Assembly: GCA_965662045.1 (NCBI GenBank)
Contig: CBFIGE010000004.1
Location: 1 to 64,000, forward strand
From: UBA3478 sp965662045
GTDB taxonomy: Bacteria; Bacteroidota; Bacteroidia; Flavobacteriales; Flavobacteriaceae
Length of the DNA stretch: 64,000 nucleotides
Direction of reading: 5' to 3'
The first letter of the stretch is position 1, and each line of letters opens with the position of its first letter. Below, in pieces: positions 16,891 to 25,903 of the stretch. The position numbers and the translations under genes were made by a program. The notes under the pieces are model-generated. The model was not told the origin of the DNA. It worked only from the letters and a program-made list of their open reading frames with translations, and did no database searches.

Positions 16891-19213
16891 AAGATTCTAA
16901 ATCTAAATCATCGTCATCGAGTTCAATTTCTACATCTTCAAGCTCGGGCACAGAACAGTCCACGCGCATATCGTAATTTTCAGGCATGACAAATTCTTCC
17001 ATTGAAATTCCAATCTCTGGGTTTTCATAATTCATCTTCATGTAATTAGCCCAGATAGGTAGTGCCATAGTTGCTCCTTGCCCATAAGCAATATTATCAA
17101 AATGTACCGATCGGTCTTCTGCTCCAACCCACACACCGGTCACTAAATTGGGCACCATGCCCATAAACCATCCGTCCGAATGATTTTGTGTTGTCCCTGT
17201 TTTTCCTGCAATAGGGTTTTCAAACATGTAGGGATAGCCAGTGACCACATCTTTATACACTTGGTTGTCTACTGCTACATCATGTCTTAGACGCATTCCT
17301 GAACCCGCTTCTGTAACACCTTCTAGCAATTTGACAATCGTGTAGGCGATTTCCTTACTCAATACATCTTTTGTTTGGGGAACGTGATTGTAAATTTCAA
17401 CACCGTTTCTGTCTTCTATTCGAGTAACTACTACAGGTGAGGTAAACACCCCTTCGTTAGCAAATGTCCCGTAAGCCGCAACCAATTCCATTACATTGAT
17501 ATCCGGGGTTCCTAATGCTATTGAGGGAACTTTAGGGATATAACTGCTGACTCCCATTTCCTTGGCAATTGATGCCACTGAACCAGGACCTACACGGTCT
17601 ATAAGCTGGGCTGTCACTGTGTTAATTGAATTGGCTAGTGCGTTTTTGAGCGTTCTATTTCCTCCACTGTATTTACTTCCTGAATTTTTTGGGCACCACG
17701 CTTCAACATTGCCGTGTTTCATTGGGGCTATACAATACTGTACATCTGGAAGAGAGTCACAAGGAGACATCCTTAGCTGATCTATAGCCGCTGTATAAAC
17801 AAAAGGTTTAAAAGTTGATCCTACTTGTCGAGTGCCTTGAAATACATTGTCGTATTGGAAGTGCTTGTAATCAACTCCTCCAACCCAGGATTTAACGTGA
17901 CCATTATTAGGGTCTAAACTCATCATCGCCGACCTGAGATACGATTTATATAACAGTAGCGAATCCATTGGTGACAGCAAGGTGTCTTTCTCATTTCTTG
18001 GACTGTCATAATCAAAAACTTTCATCTCTACAGGCTTGTAGAAACTCGCCTTAATTTCATCTTCAGGTTTTCCAAGTTGTTTGAGTTTTCTCCATCGGTC
18101 GCTGTTTTTCATCGATCTATTGATGATTCCATCAATAAACTCTTGTTCTAATTCTACAAAAGGAGCCGTTGGATTGGTTTCTTTATTATTTTGTCTAAAA
18201 AAGGCTTTTTGAAGATTTTTTAAGTGCCCGACCATTGCGTTTTCTGCGTTTTCCTGGAGCCTCGAATCAATAGTTGTGTATACCTTTAAACCATCTTTGT
18301 AGATGTTATAAGGGCTGCCATCACTCTTAAAGTTTTCTTTTACCCATTTGGACAACCAACTCTGCATGTACATTCTAAAATATGTCGCCAGGCCTTGTCG
18401 ATGAGACTCGGGTTGAAAGTTTAATTCTAATGGTAATGCTTTAAGCGAATCCCGTTGCTGCTTTGAGATTTTACCGTATTTCGTCATTTGATTTAAAACA
18501 GTGTTTCGTCTATCGAGTACTAACTCTGTTCTTCTGATTGGATTGTAGTAGGATGAGTTTTTAAGCATCCCCACCAGCATTGCTCCCTCTTCTATTTTAA
18601 GAGCTGAAGGTTCTTTGCCAAAATAAATACGAGAAGCAGAACGAATTCCATCAGCATTATAATTGAAATCATAGTTGTTGAGGTACATCTCAATGATTTC
18701 CTCTTTTGTGTAGTTCCGTTCAAGTTGGACGGCGATTACCCATTCTTTTAATTTTTGTAAAATAGCTTCTTTAAGGTTTCTCGATCGTACACCTACAAAT
18801 AACTGCCTTGAGAGCTGTTGGCTAATTGTACTAGCGCCTCCACGAGATCCCAAAAAGAGCAATGCACGAAATGTTCCTCTAGCATCTATGCCTGAATGTT
18901 TGTAAAACCTAACGTCTTCTGTAGCAATCAAAGCCTCAATGAGATGGTCTGGCAACTCTTCAATAAAAACTGGCGTTCTATTGTCACTCAAGAACAATTT
19001 TCCAAAGGTAATTCCGTCAGCGGATATAAATTCAGAAGCCTGGTTAGTGTCTGGATTTTCCAAACGCTCAAAGGTGGGCATTGGTCCAAAGCCTCCTTTA
19101 GAGGCGATGATAAAAAAAGATGCCCCTATAAAAATAAACAGAAGCATAACAGCCCAGAAAATTTTAATGAATTTCCAGTATTCTTCTACTTTTCCCCACA
19201 CGTATTTTCCCAT
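16883..19213 (-). CDS. mrcA: Class A penicillin-binding protein 1A (transglycosylase/transpeptidase)
   Basis: This 776-residue bifunctional peptidoglycan synthase has a short cytoplasmic start, a membrane helix (about 15-38), a GT51 glycosyltransferase domain with the catalytic EDVRFYKHSGID, and a transpeptidase domain with STFK (in GSTFKPFVY), SIN and KTGT (in AGKTGTTQNHSDGWFMG). All catalytic motifs are intact. The C-terminal tail is very acidic. It polymerises and crosslinks glycan strands in the periplasm. It lies 13 bases after gldH, a gene order common in Flavobacteriia. Confidence 0.95.
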   Translation of the reverse strand: MGKYVWGKVEEYWKFIKIFWAVMLLFIFIGASFFIIASKGGFGPMPTFERLENPDTNQASEFISADGITFGKLFLSDNRTPVFIEELPDHLIEALIATEDVRFYKHSGIDARGTFRALLFLGSRGGASTISQQLSRQLFVGVRSRNLKEAILQKLKEWVIAVQLERNYTKEEIIEMYLNNYDFNYNADGIRSASRIYFGKEPSALKIEEGAMLVGMLKNSSYYNPIRRTELVLDRRNTVLNQMTKYGKISKQQRDSLKALPLELNFQPESHRQGLATYFRMYMQSWLSKWVKENFKSDGSPYNIYKDGLKVYTTIDSRLQENAENAMVGHLKNLQKAFFRQNNKETNPTAPFVELEQEFIDGIINRSMKNSDRWRKLKQLGKPEDEIKASFYKPVEMKVFDYDSPRNEKDTLLSPMDSLLLYKSYLRSAMMSLDPNNGHVKSWVGGVDYKHFQYDNVFQGTRQVGSTFKPFVYTAAIDQLRMSPCDSLPDVQYCIAPMKHGNVEAWCPKNSGSKYSGGNRTLKNALANSINTVTAQLIDRVGPGSVASIAKEMGVSSYIPKVPSIALGTPDINVMELVAAYGTFANEGVFTSPVVVTRIEDRNGVEIYNHVPQTKDVLSKEIAYTIVKLLEGVTEAGSGMRLRHDVAVDNQVYKDVVTGYPYMFENPIAGKTGTTQNHSDGWFMGMVPNLVTGVWVGAEDRSVHFDNIAYGQGATMALPIWANYMKMNYENPEIGISMEEFVMPENYDMRVDCSVPELEDVEIELDDDDLDLESFE

Positions 19214-19226
19214 ATGATGCTACTTC

Positions 19227-19724
19227 TTATTGTTGATTACTTTCAGGTTTTATTTCTACGCCCACATCGGTTATTCCTTTTAAAGTTGATAATCCCTCAA
19301 CAAAACCTTTTTTACGCATTAAATGATTAAAGCTCATTTCATACTTCCCTTTGTTAGGAAAAACCACCCTTTCTCTAAAGAATAATACATTTTCTACTAC
19401 CGTTCCCTGAGATTGTCCTAGCCAATTTCCCTCTACATCGGTTATTTCATATTCTAATGTGTCCACTATTGACCTTTCTGATTCTGGAAAATCTAAAGTC
19501 GAAACCAAAAAGATATTGCTAAAATCATAGTCTTTGTTATTTCGGATGTGAATTAGTATATCGTATCGATTAAGTGTATCTGTAATCGAAAATTCGAAGC
19601 TCAAAGTATCTGACTTTGACCACTCTGCGTTTTCTAGAGTATGAAATTGACTTTGGCCTATGTCCGCGCAAGAAAAAAAAGAAAAACTCAATAGGAATAT
19701 AACTGCTGTAGGAACAACTTTCAC
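19227..19724 (-). CDS. gldH: Gliding motility lipoprotein GldH
   Basis: The 165-residue lipoprotein has a signal peptide ending SFFSC (Cys19) and a single small beta-rich domain with the family features DILIHIRNNKDYDFSNIFL and VFPNKGKYEMSFNHLMR. In Flavobacterium johnsoniae, GldH is needed for gliding and the associated type IX secretion system. Its start overlaps the ricT stop by four bases (ATGA-type coupling). The conserved ricT-gldH-PBP1A order supports the call. The rest of the gld/spr machinery is not here apart from sprE. Confidence 0.9.
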   Translation of the reverse strand: MKVVPTAVIFLLSFSFFSCADIGQSQFHTLENAEWSKSDTLSFEFSITDTLNRYDILIHIRNNKDYDFSNIFLVSTLDFPESERSIVDTLEYEITDVEGNWLGQSQGTVVENVLFFRERVVFPNKGKYEMSFNHLMRKKGFVEGLSTLKGITDVGVEIKPESNQQ

Positions 19725-20872
19725 GACTTCGTTTTTTGTTTGTTTCTAGGTCTGTTCTTTGATTTTCTTCGCTTCTTATTTTTTGGCTTATCAAATCGAG
19801 TGATAGAGTCCTCTAAGACATCTTTTTCAAGATAATTTTTGATTTCTTCAGTTTCTGAAGATTCTCCCATGTAGTCTTCAATACTGCTTATTTTTTTGCC
19901 CGATTTATTGATTTCAAGAATTTCTTGCACTACATCCTTCTGAACCTCATGCCAATTCGAAGGCTCATCTCTGTAAGTAAACCAAAATAGTCCTTTAAAG
20001 ATGTCCGTTTTTTGACAATACGCTACTCCTTTTTCAGTCTGAAGTTTGCAATCTGTTGGAGGGAAATCTTTTAGTGCTTCAAGATAAGTGTCTAATTCAT
20101 AGTTTAAACAACACTTTAATTTGCCGCATTGTCCTGCTAGTTTTTGTGGATTTAGGGCAAGCTGCTGATAGCGGGCTGCAGATGTGCTCACTGATCTGAA
20201 ATCAGATAACCAAGAAGAACAACAAAGTTCTCTCCCGCAAGAACCAATTCCACCTAACCTTTGTGCTTCTTGACGATAGCCAATCTGACGCATTTCTATC
20301 CGAATTCCAAAGGCCTTCGCAAGTTCTTTAATCAGTTGTCTAAAATCTACTCGCTCCTCGGCGGTGTAATAAAAGGTGGCTTTAGAACCGTCGCCTTGAA
20401 ATTCTACATCGCTAAGTTTCATTTGTAGGTTCAAGTGAATGATAATCTCTCTGGCTCTTTTCTGAATTTCTTTTTCTTTATCTCTGGAAGATTGCCAAAC
20501 AGAAACGTCTTTAGAAGAAGCTTTTCTGTAAATTTTTTGGACCTCATCTTTTTCTTTTTCTACTCCCTTTTTCTTCATTTGCACGGCAACAAGAGGTCCG
20601 GTGAGCGAGACAATTCCAACATCATGACCCGATTTGGATTGTGTTGAAACCACATCTCCAATGTGAAGGCTCAAATTTTCGCTGTTTTTATAGAATTCTT
20701 TTCTGCTGTTTTTGAATCGAATTTCGACGTATAATTGTGAGGCTTGGTCTTCAGGCTGCATATTACTTAACCAATCGAAAACCGTCAATTTATTGCAAGA
20801 GTCTACTCCGCAAGAGCCATTGCTTTTGCAACCTGGATGTATTCCGTTTGTGCTGCAGGTATTACAACTCAT
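19721..20872 (-). CDS. ricT: PSP1 domain protein, RicT/YaaT-like
   Basis: The 383-residue protein has a Cys-rich N-terminus (MSCNTCSTNGIHPGCKSNGS), a PSP1 domain in the middle with the conserved RQIGYRQEAQRLGGIGSCGR and a second Cys set (GRELCCSSWLSDF, LAGQCGKLKCCLNYE), and a highly basic Lys/Arg-rich tail from about 365. In Bacillus the RicAFT complex carries Fe-S clusters and tunes mRNA maturation; the role in Bacteroidota is not established. It is translationally coupled to gldH and heads the ricT-gldH-PBP1A-scoAB run. Confidence 0.88.
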   Translation of the reverse strand: MSCNTCSTNGIHPGCKSNGSCGVDSCNKLTVFDWLSNMQPEDQASQLYVEIRFKNSRKEFYKNSENLSLHIGDVVSTQSKSGHDVGIVSLTGPLVAVQMKKKGVEKEKDEVQKIYRKASSKDVSVWQSSRDKEKEIQKRAREIIIHLNLQMKLSDVEFQGDGSKATFYYTAEERVDFRQLIKELAKAFGIRIEMRQIGYRQEAQRLGGIGSCGRELCCSSWLSDFRSVSTSAARYQQLALNPQKLAGQCGKLKCCLNYELDTYLEALKDFPPTDCKLQTEKGVAYCQKTDIFKGLFWFTYRDEPSNWHEVQKDVVQEILEINKSGKKISSIEDYMGESSETEEIKNYLEKDVLEDSITRFDKPKNKKRRKSKNRPRNKQKTKS

Positions 20873-21019
20873 TTCATCTTCATTTTTCAGTAGTAAAGAT
20901 ACTGATATTTATGCTCCCTTTTAGCGCTCCAAAATAATCCCTTTTAAAGAACAAAATGAAAGAGCTCTAGATGTTGAGAACTAATTATAAAGCCTGCAAT
21001 TTTCATGTAGAGAATAGCT

Positions 21020-21027
21020 TAATTTTG
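21020..21027 (+). promoter_or_regulatory. Candidate -7 element of recA
   Basis: TAATTTTG fits TAnnTTTG 22 bases before the recA ATG. No TTG lies at the expected -33 distance, so the upstream half is weak. I see no recognisable SOS operator here. Confidence 0.4.
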
Positions 21028-21048
21028 AAAATCATTAATTCACGAGTT

Positions 21049-22053
21049 ATGAGTAAAGACGAAAATCAAAAACTAAAAGCGCTAAAATTAACATTAGATA
21101 AGTTAGATAAAACCTACGGAAAAGGTGCTGTTATGAAACTAGGAGACAGTGTTGTAGAGCAGGTGGAAGTCATCTCTTCTGGTTCTTTAGGTTTAGATTT
21201 GGCTTTAGGTGTTGGAGGATACCCAAAAGGCAGAGTGGTTGAAATTTATGGGCCTGAATCGTCAGGTAAAACAACGCTGACCTTACACGCAATTGCAGAG
21301 GCTCAAAAGAATGGAGGTATTGCTGCTTTTGTTGATGCTGAACACGCTTTTGATCGTTTTTACGCTGAAAAATTGGGGATTGATATAGACAATTTAATTA
21401 TCTCACAGCCTGATCACGGAGAACAAGCTCTTGAAATTGCTGATAATTTAATTCGCTCAGGGGCTATTGACATTGTCATTATTGACTCTGTCGCTGCATT
21501 AACGCCCAAAAGTGAGATTGAAGGTGAAATGGGAGATTCAAAAATGGGTCTTCATGCAAGACTTATGTCCCAAGCACTTAGAAAACTTACCTCAACAATA
21601 AGCAAAACCCAATGTACTGTCATCTTTATCAATCAATTGCGTGAAAAGATTGGTGTTATGTTTGGGAACCCTGAAACCACAACTGGTGGAAACGCCCTAA
21701 AATTTTATGCTTCTGTAAGACTTGATATAAGAAGATCTTCTCAAATCAAAGACAACGAAGGCAACGTTAGGGGTAATAAAACCAAAGTAAAAGTGGTGAA
21801 AAATAAAGTTGCCCCTCCATTTAGAACTACAGAATTCGATATTATGTATGGAGAAGGTATTTCTAAAGTAGGTGAGATCATAGACCACGGAGTTGCCTAT
21901 GACATCATCAATAAAAGTGGCTCGTGGTTTAGCTATGCCGATACCAAACTTGGACAAGGCAGAGATGCTGTGAAAAATATTTTATTAGACAATCCTGAGT
22001 TGTCTGAAGAAATAGAAGGTAAAATAACTCAAGCCATTAAAGGAGAGGCATAG
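21049..22053 (+). CDS. recA: Recombinase RecA
   Basis: The 334-residue ATPase has Walker A (GPESSGKTT), the adjacent EHAFD segment, the Walker B region IDIVIIDSVAAL, the L2-loop region (MFGNPETTTGGNALKFYAS) and the usual compact C-terminus. It catalyses strand exchange and activates the SOS response. The ATG at 21049 gives the family-typical MSKDENQKLKALKLTLDKL start. An upstream in-frame ATG at 20971 would add 26 unrelated residues and would precede the candidate -7 element. It is a single gene, convergent with plsC after nine bases, with no obvious terminator hairpin. Confidence 0.98.
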   Translation: MSKDENQKLKALKLTLDKLDKTYGKGAVMKLGDSVVEQVEVISSGSLGLDLALGVGGYPKGRVVEIYGPESSGKTTLTLHAIAEAQKNGGIAAFVDAEHAFDRFYAEKLGIDIDNLIISQPDHGEQALEIADNLIRSGAIDIVIIDSVAALTPKSEIEGEMGDSKMGLHARLMSQALRKLTSTISKTQCTVIFINQLREKIGVMFGNPETTTGGNALKFYASVRLDIRRSSQIKDNEGNVRGNKTKVKVVKNKVAPPFRTTEFDIMYGEGISKVGEIIDHGVAYDIINKSGSWFSYADTKLGQGRDAVKNILLDNPELSEEIEGKITQAIKGEA

Positions 22054-22062
22054 ACGAAAGTC

Positions 22063-22794
22063 TCAAGGGTTGGCGATAAGATCGTTTTTCATTTTTTCGT
22101 AAACCTCGTCTTTCAAGGCATCAATTGCTTCTAAAGAGTCTCGTTTTTGCCAAGGAATGATGTCTATAATGCGATATCTGAGTTGTCCGGGGCCGCCGTG
22201 AAAATACGTCCAGTTTAAACGTTTTTTACAGTCGTAAAAAGAAGCCACCACAATTTTTAGTTTGTGTTCTGCCGCCATAGAAAACCCTCCTCTTCTAAAC
22301 TCCCTAAGAAGAACCTCCTCTGGAGGAACACCTGCTTCTGGAAAAATAGCTACGCCTCTTTTGTTGTCCATTTTTTCTTTGATTCTATAATAGACTTGCT
22401 TTCTGCTTTCTGCACTGTTTCTTTGCACTAAAACGGCAGCTCTTTTATATATACTTCCAAAAAGCCAAGTTTTACTCATCTCCTTTTTACCCACAAAGAC
22501 GAGAGGATGAGGACAAATATGCATGAGGAGCATAACGTCTAATTGACTTGTGTGGTTGGCTACAAAAACAAAAGGAGGCTCAGGTAATTCTAGACTGCCT
22601 TCTAGTTTTTTTGGTGGACAACCCATAAAAAAAAGAATGTATTTAGACCATACGTTTCGGGCAAACCAATATAGGTTCGAATAGTATTTTTCTTTAGTCG
22701 ATAAGAGAAGTAAAAGAGGAAAAAAGAGGATGACTGGAACACCAGCTAATATGTAAAACCAAACTCTGTAAAATAATTGAAAAACAGCCTTCAT
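22063..22794 (-). CDS. plsC: 1-acyl-sn-glycerol-3-phosphate acyltransferase
   Basis: The 243-residue protein has two N-terminal membrane helices and the PlsC acyltransferase motifs: NHTSQLD (HX4D catalytic box) and FPEAGVPP. It esterifies lysophosphatidate to phosphatidate at the inner membrane. The ATG at 22794 is preferred to a TTG twelve bases upstream. It is the last gene of a minus-strand run after the YrdC-like and maleate isomerase-like genes. Paralogues with other lipid acceptors exist in Bacteroidota, so substrate specificity is moderately certain. Confidence 0.88.
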   Translation of the reverse strand: MKAVFQLFYRVWFYILAGVPVILFFPLLLLLSTKEKYYSNLYWFARNVWSKYILFFMGCPPKKLEGSLELPEPPFVFVANHTSQLDVMLLMHICPHPLVFVGKKEMSKTWLFGSIYKRAAVLVQRNSAESRKQVYYRIKEKMDNKRGVAIFPEAGVPPEEVLLREFRRGGFSMAAEHKLKIVVASFYDCKKRLNWTYFHGGPGQLRYRIIDIIPWQKRDSLEAIDALKDEVYEKMKNDLIANP

Positions 22795-22849
22795 ACTCGA
22801 GTCCAAAAATAAGACTTAAATATTATTTGTTTTTGAATTAATTATGGCC

Positions 22850-23542
22850 TTAACGCAAGTACTCAGGTAATCGGCACATAATTTCTTTTTCTCTGGGGCC
22901 GTGTCGCTTAATTTCAACTTTATTCGGTGTCAAATAAAAAATGGGATAAGACCCTAAGACGTCCTCTGTTGAATGCGTTCTGATGACGAGTTTAATTGCT
23001 CTGTTTCGCGCAAATCTTCTGGCCCTTCTCCATTTTGTAATTGACCCTTTTGGATCTCCACTCAAGTTAGCGCTTGTGCACAAAACTGAAGCGTATGATT
23101 TCCCTTGGAATAATTCTGGCTCTACCATGGGTTTTATGGCTTTTTCTAATTCAATAAAGACATCTCTAAAGGGCCAGTTTAGCAATAAGCCTTGATGTGT
23201 GCCAGAGCGAACCAAAACAGAATTAAAATCGCTGTCCCCTACATCAATTCTCATAAATGCTCCTGAAAAAAGCTCTAACTTTTCAGGCGAATCTAACTCT
23301 TCTGGTAAAGAACCTTTATTTGCTAACCTGTGAAAAACGTTTAAATTTCCTATAGCAGAGCCGTAGTTTTTTTCAGGCAATCGCTTTTTTGCGTGATTTA
23401 AAGCTTGAGCTCCCGCTTGAGTAGGTGGAGCAATAAGTGTATAAACAGTAGGTAGCTGAAACATTACAACAGGATAATCAGAATGAAAAATATTCATGAT
23501 TTCCTCTACAAGCCCTTTGTCATTAATCCACATCTTTTTCAT
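22850..23542 (-). CDS. Divergent Sua5/YciO/YrdC-domain protein
   Basis: The 230-residue protein shows the YrdC fold signature in weakened form: QLPTVYTLIAPPTQAG near 29-44 (canonical TxTVYGL), KKRLPEKNYGSAI at about 53-65, and CTSANLSGDPKGS at about 156-168 (canonical STSANxSG). Canonical enzymes make threonylcarbamoyl-AMP for tRNA t6A. The altered nucleotide-site residues and its pairing with a maleate isomerase-like gene, with no gap between the two, suggest a paralogue with a different job. It could bind or adenylate another small acid, but no function is assigned. Confidence 0.7.
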   Translation of the reverse strand: MKKMWINDKGLVEEIMNIFHSDYPVVMFQLPTVYTLIAPPTQAGAQALNHAKKRLPEKNYGSAIGNLNVFHRLANKGSLPEELDSPEKLELFSGAFMRIDVGDSDFNSVLVRSGTHQGLLLNWPFRDVFIELEKAIKPMVEPELFQGKSYASVLCTSANLSGDPKGSITKWRRARRFARNRAIKLVIRTHSTEDVLGSYPIFYLTPNKVEIKRHGPREKEIMCRLPEYLR

Positions 23543-24298
23543 CTAAACCTCTAATTTTCCTGAAAGTAATTTTCCATAAGTGTTCATGTTGAGGGGCATT
23601 CCCAATTTTTTCATCGCCTGATAAACCGTTGCAGTGGCAGCAGAAATTACTGGTTTACCTAATAATTCTTCTGTTTTGGCCAATACATCTAGAGATGGCA
23701 TTTGAACACAGGCAGATAACACGACGGCTTCAGCCTCTTCTGACATACTAGATGCAATAGAAACTAATTGACTTTGGTCTAATTCTCCCACTTCTAAGTT
23801 GTTGGTTACGGCTAGTGAATGCGAATCTATGACCTCAACACCTTCATCTTGAATATATCCGCACACAGTATCTGTTAATGAGGGTAAGTAAGGCGCAATA
23901 ACAGCGACCTTTTTAATACCAATGTCTTTTAACGTTTGAACTAGAGCACCAGCACTAGTTACTACAGGAATATCCGCAGTTTCACAATAAGCTGCCTCTC
24001 TCAATTCTTTTTCAGAAATCTTATGTGCCCCTTTTCCTTCTACCATTACAGCGACCAAACAAGCATAAAGAATAATATCTACAGACGCATCGGCCAATGA
24101 TTCTGCAGCACCTACTGCACTTAAATTCATTTGTTTTAATTCTTCTCGAGATACATTTTTAAGACCTACGCGCGCAGAATGGTATGTTATAACTGGTTTA
24201 GATTCAAATCGATTGGAATTAATCGCCTGAGGAATTTCTTTTTCCATGGTAATATTGGAGCTGGGAACAATCATTCCAATTCTTATGTATTTTCTCAT
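23543..24298 (-). CDS. Maleate cis-trans isomerase-like protein (Asp/Glu racemase superfamily)
   Basis: The 251-residue enzyme has the hallmarks of maleate isomerase/arylmalonate decarboxylase proteins: VPSSNITMEKEIP at about 11-23, the first catalytic Cys in LYACLVAVM (Cys80) and the second in LSACVQMPSLD (Cys197). The two-cysteine arrangement fits cofactor-free isomerisation of a dicarboxylate such as maleate to fumarate. Maleate isomerase usually belongs to nicotinate degradation, but no other genes of that pathway are in the window. It is first in a run with the YrdC-like protein and plsC. The physiological substrate is uncertain. Confidence 0.82.
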   Translation of the reverse strand: MRKYIRIGMIVPSSNITMEKEIPQAINSNRFESKPVITYHSARVGLKNVSREELKQMNLSAVGAAESLADASVDIILYACLVAVMVEGKGAHKISEKELREAAYCETADIPVVTSAGALVQTLKDIGIKKVAVIAPYLPSLTDTVCGYIQDEGVEVIDSHSLAVTNNLEVGELDQSQLVSIASSMSEEAEAVVLSACVQMPSLDVLAKTEELLGKPVISAATATVYQAMKKLGMPLNMNTYGKLLSGKLEV

Positions 24299-24391
24299 CG
24301 TCTTTTTAATTATAAAAAGCTTTAGGAATTTGAATCAGCAATTTCAACGATGTGTCAAGGTAGAATAATTTTAAATACAACATCTTTAAAC

Positions 24392-24494
24392 TGTTAATAA
24401 CTTTCTCTATTTAAATAAGTTAGAACACATACTAGCCCTATAGTCAATAATTTAAGTCGATTTGTTTGGATTTTCGCTAAATGTTAATAACTTT
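24392..24494. repeat. 13-bp direct repeat in the intergenic region 24299-24554
   Basis: TGTTAATAACTTT occurs exactly at 24392-24404 and 24482-24494, 90 bp apart. The 256-bp region between the divergent maleate isomerase-like gene and the small ORF at 24555 is very AT-rich. Apart from this repeat I see no clear promoter or RNA gene. Given the base composition the repeat could be chance. Confidence 0.35.
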
Positions 24495-24554
24495 AGATTT
24501 ATAAGAATTTCACTACAAAACTTATACGATTAACACTACGAAAACCTTAAAAAA

Positions 24555-24866
24555 ATGGAGAAACTAACGATTTTAACACTACTCACAATGATTTCTAAAA
24601 ATAGAAGAAACTCAGAAACAGATAAAATCGTTCAGATATTTGCCAATCAAACGGGAATACCGTCAAATGAGTTTTATGGATCCCAAATTAATGATGTTGT
24701 ACATCAGTTATACGACAATGATTACGGCAAAGTGGTTCAAGCCGTACAGTCTTATTATCCCATTACTCAAGAAGGAGTTTGTCGAGGAGTGAATTTATCT
24801 TTTCACAGTCAAAAATCAAGTACGCTAACAGAGCGACTTCAAAACTTCTTTTTTGCTAAACAGTAA
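24555..24866 (+). CDS. Small protein of unknown function (103 aa)
   Basis: I do not recognise a family. The 103-residue product has no signal peptide or membrane helix. It begins with a short hydrophobic helix (KLTILTLLTMI), then NRRNSETDKIVQIFANQTGIP, and the middle part (NDVVHQLYDNDYGKVVQAVQSYYP) looks helical. Protein-like composition, the ATG after an A-rich leader and the 256-bp upstream region support a real gene. It precedes trpS on the same strand by 64 bases. A small cytoplasmic regulator or binding protein is possible. Confidence 0.65.
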   Translation: MEKLTILTLLTMISKNRRNSETDKIVQIFANQTGIPSNEFYGSQINDVVHQLYDNDYGKVVQAVQSYYPITQEGVCRGVNLSFHSQKSSTLTERLQNFFFAKQ

Positions 24867-24900
24867 ATTTTTGTTTTTTGTTTTTTAAAACGCTTAGATG

Positions 24901-24928
24901 CGCTTATTTTGTACCTCAAAATAAAGCG
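24901..24928 (+). promoter_or_regulatory. Hairpin immediately upstream of the trpS start codon
   Basis: CGCTTATTTTG (24901-24911) and CAAAATAAAGCG (24917-24928) form an 11-bp stem with one bulged A and a TACCT loop, ending two bases before the trpS ATG at 24931. It has no following T-tract and so does not look like a terminator. If transcribed it would cover the translation initiation region. It may control trpS translation or, less likely, be a protein site in DNA. Confidence 0.5.
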
Positions 24929-24930
24929 TA

Positions 24931-25899
24931 ATGTCTAGAATTCTGACTGGTATTCAAAGTACTGGTACTCCACATTTAGGTAATATATTAGGAGCTATAC
25001 TTCCAGCTATTAGCCTTTCTAATCAACCGGATAATGAATCTTTTTTGTTTATAGCTGACATGCATTCTTTGACTCAAATTAAAGATGGTCATACCCTAAG
25101 GGAGAATACCTATGCTACAGCAGCCACTTGGCTTGCTTTCGGATTAGATACTGACAACACTGTCTTTTACAGACAAAGTGATGTGCCTCAGGTTACAGAA
25201 CTTGCTTGGTATTTGAACTGTTTTTTTCCATATCAAAGACTCACCCTTGCACACTCGTTTAAAGATAAGGCTGATCGTCTTGAAGATGTGAACGCCGGTC
25301 TTTTTACCTATCCTATGTTAATGGCTGCGGATATTTTGTTATACGATGCCGATGTTGTCCCTGTTGGAAAAGATCAGTTGCAACACCTAGAAATGACTAG
25401 AGACGTAGCTCAACGGTTCCACGCAAAATTTGGAGAGACTTTTGTTTTGCCCGAGGCGCAAATTAGCGAAGAAACAATGTATGTGCCAGGGACTGATGGA
25501 GAAAAGATGAGCAAGAGCAAAGACAACACTATAAACATCTTTGACGAGTCCAAAAAGCTCAAAAAAACCATCATGGGTATTGAGACAGATTCAAAGTCCT
25601 TAGAAGAGCCTAAAGACCCTAGTAATGATAATGTATTTAATCTATTCAAGCTCTTGGCTTCCCAAGAAGCTATTGAAGAGATGAGTGCCAATTATATAGC
25701 GGGAGGTTACGGTTACGGACATGCTAAAAAGGAACTTCTAATGCTCATAGAAAGTAAATTCAAAGAGCCTATGGAGAAATTTCATTACTTCATGGAAAAC
25801 AAATCTTTAATCGATGAGGTCTTAGTGACTGGAGCTCAAAAAGCTCAAACCAAAGCTGATGAAGTACTCGGGCGCATAAGAAATAAGCTTGGTTACTAA
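24931..25899 (+). CDS. trpS: Tryptophanyl-tRNA synthetase
   Basis: The 322-residue class I aminoacyl-tRNA synthetase has the HIGH-like TGTPHLGN near the N-terminus, AHSFKD, the DILLYDADVVPVGKDQLQHLEMTRD region that identifies TrpRS, and the KMSKS loop (DGEKMSKSKDN, about 192-202). It charges tRNA-Trp in the cytoplasm. The length is normal. The start codon sits directly behind a strong hairpin, a possible sign of regulation. It is convergent with dprA across only four bases. Confidence 0.96.
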   Translation: MSRILTGIQSTGTPHLGNILGAILPAISLSNQPDNESFLFIADMHSLTQIKDGHTLRENTYATAATWLAFGLDTDNTVFYRQSDVPQVTELAWYLNCFFPYQRLTLAHSFKDKADRLEDVNAGLFTYPMLMAADILLYDADVVPVGKDQLQHLEMTRDVAQRFHAKFGETFVLPEAQISEETMYVPGTDGEKMSKSKDNTINIFDESKKLKKTIMGIETDSKSLEEPKDPSNDNVFNLFKLLASQEAIEEMSANYIAGGYGYGHAKKELLMLIESKFKEPMEKFHYFMENKSLIDEVLVTGAQKAQTKADEVLGRIRNKLGY

Positions 25900-25903
25900 T
25901 TCA

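Noticed and set aside
18896..19330. A 144-codon plus-strand open frame across the 5' part of the PBP1A gene
   Set aside because: It is antisense to a gene with all catalytic motifs, has a composition unlike a protein, and no promoter or family.
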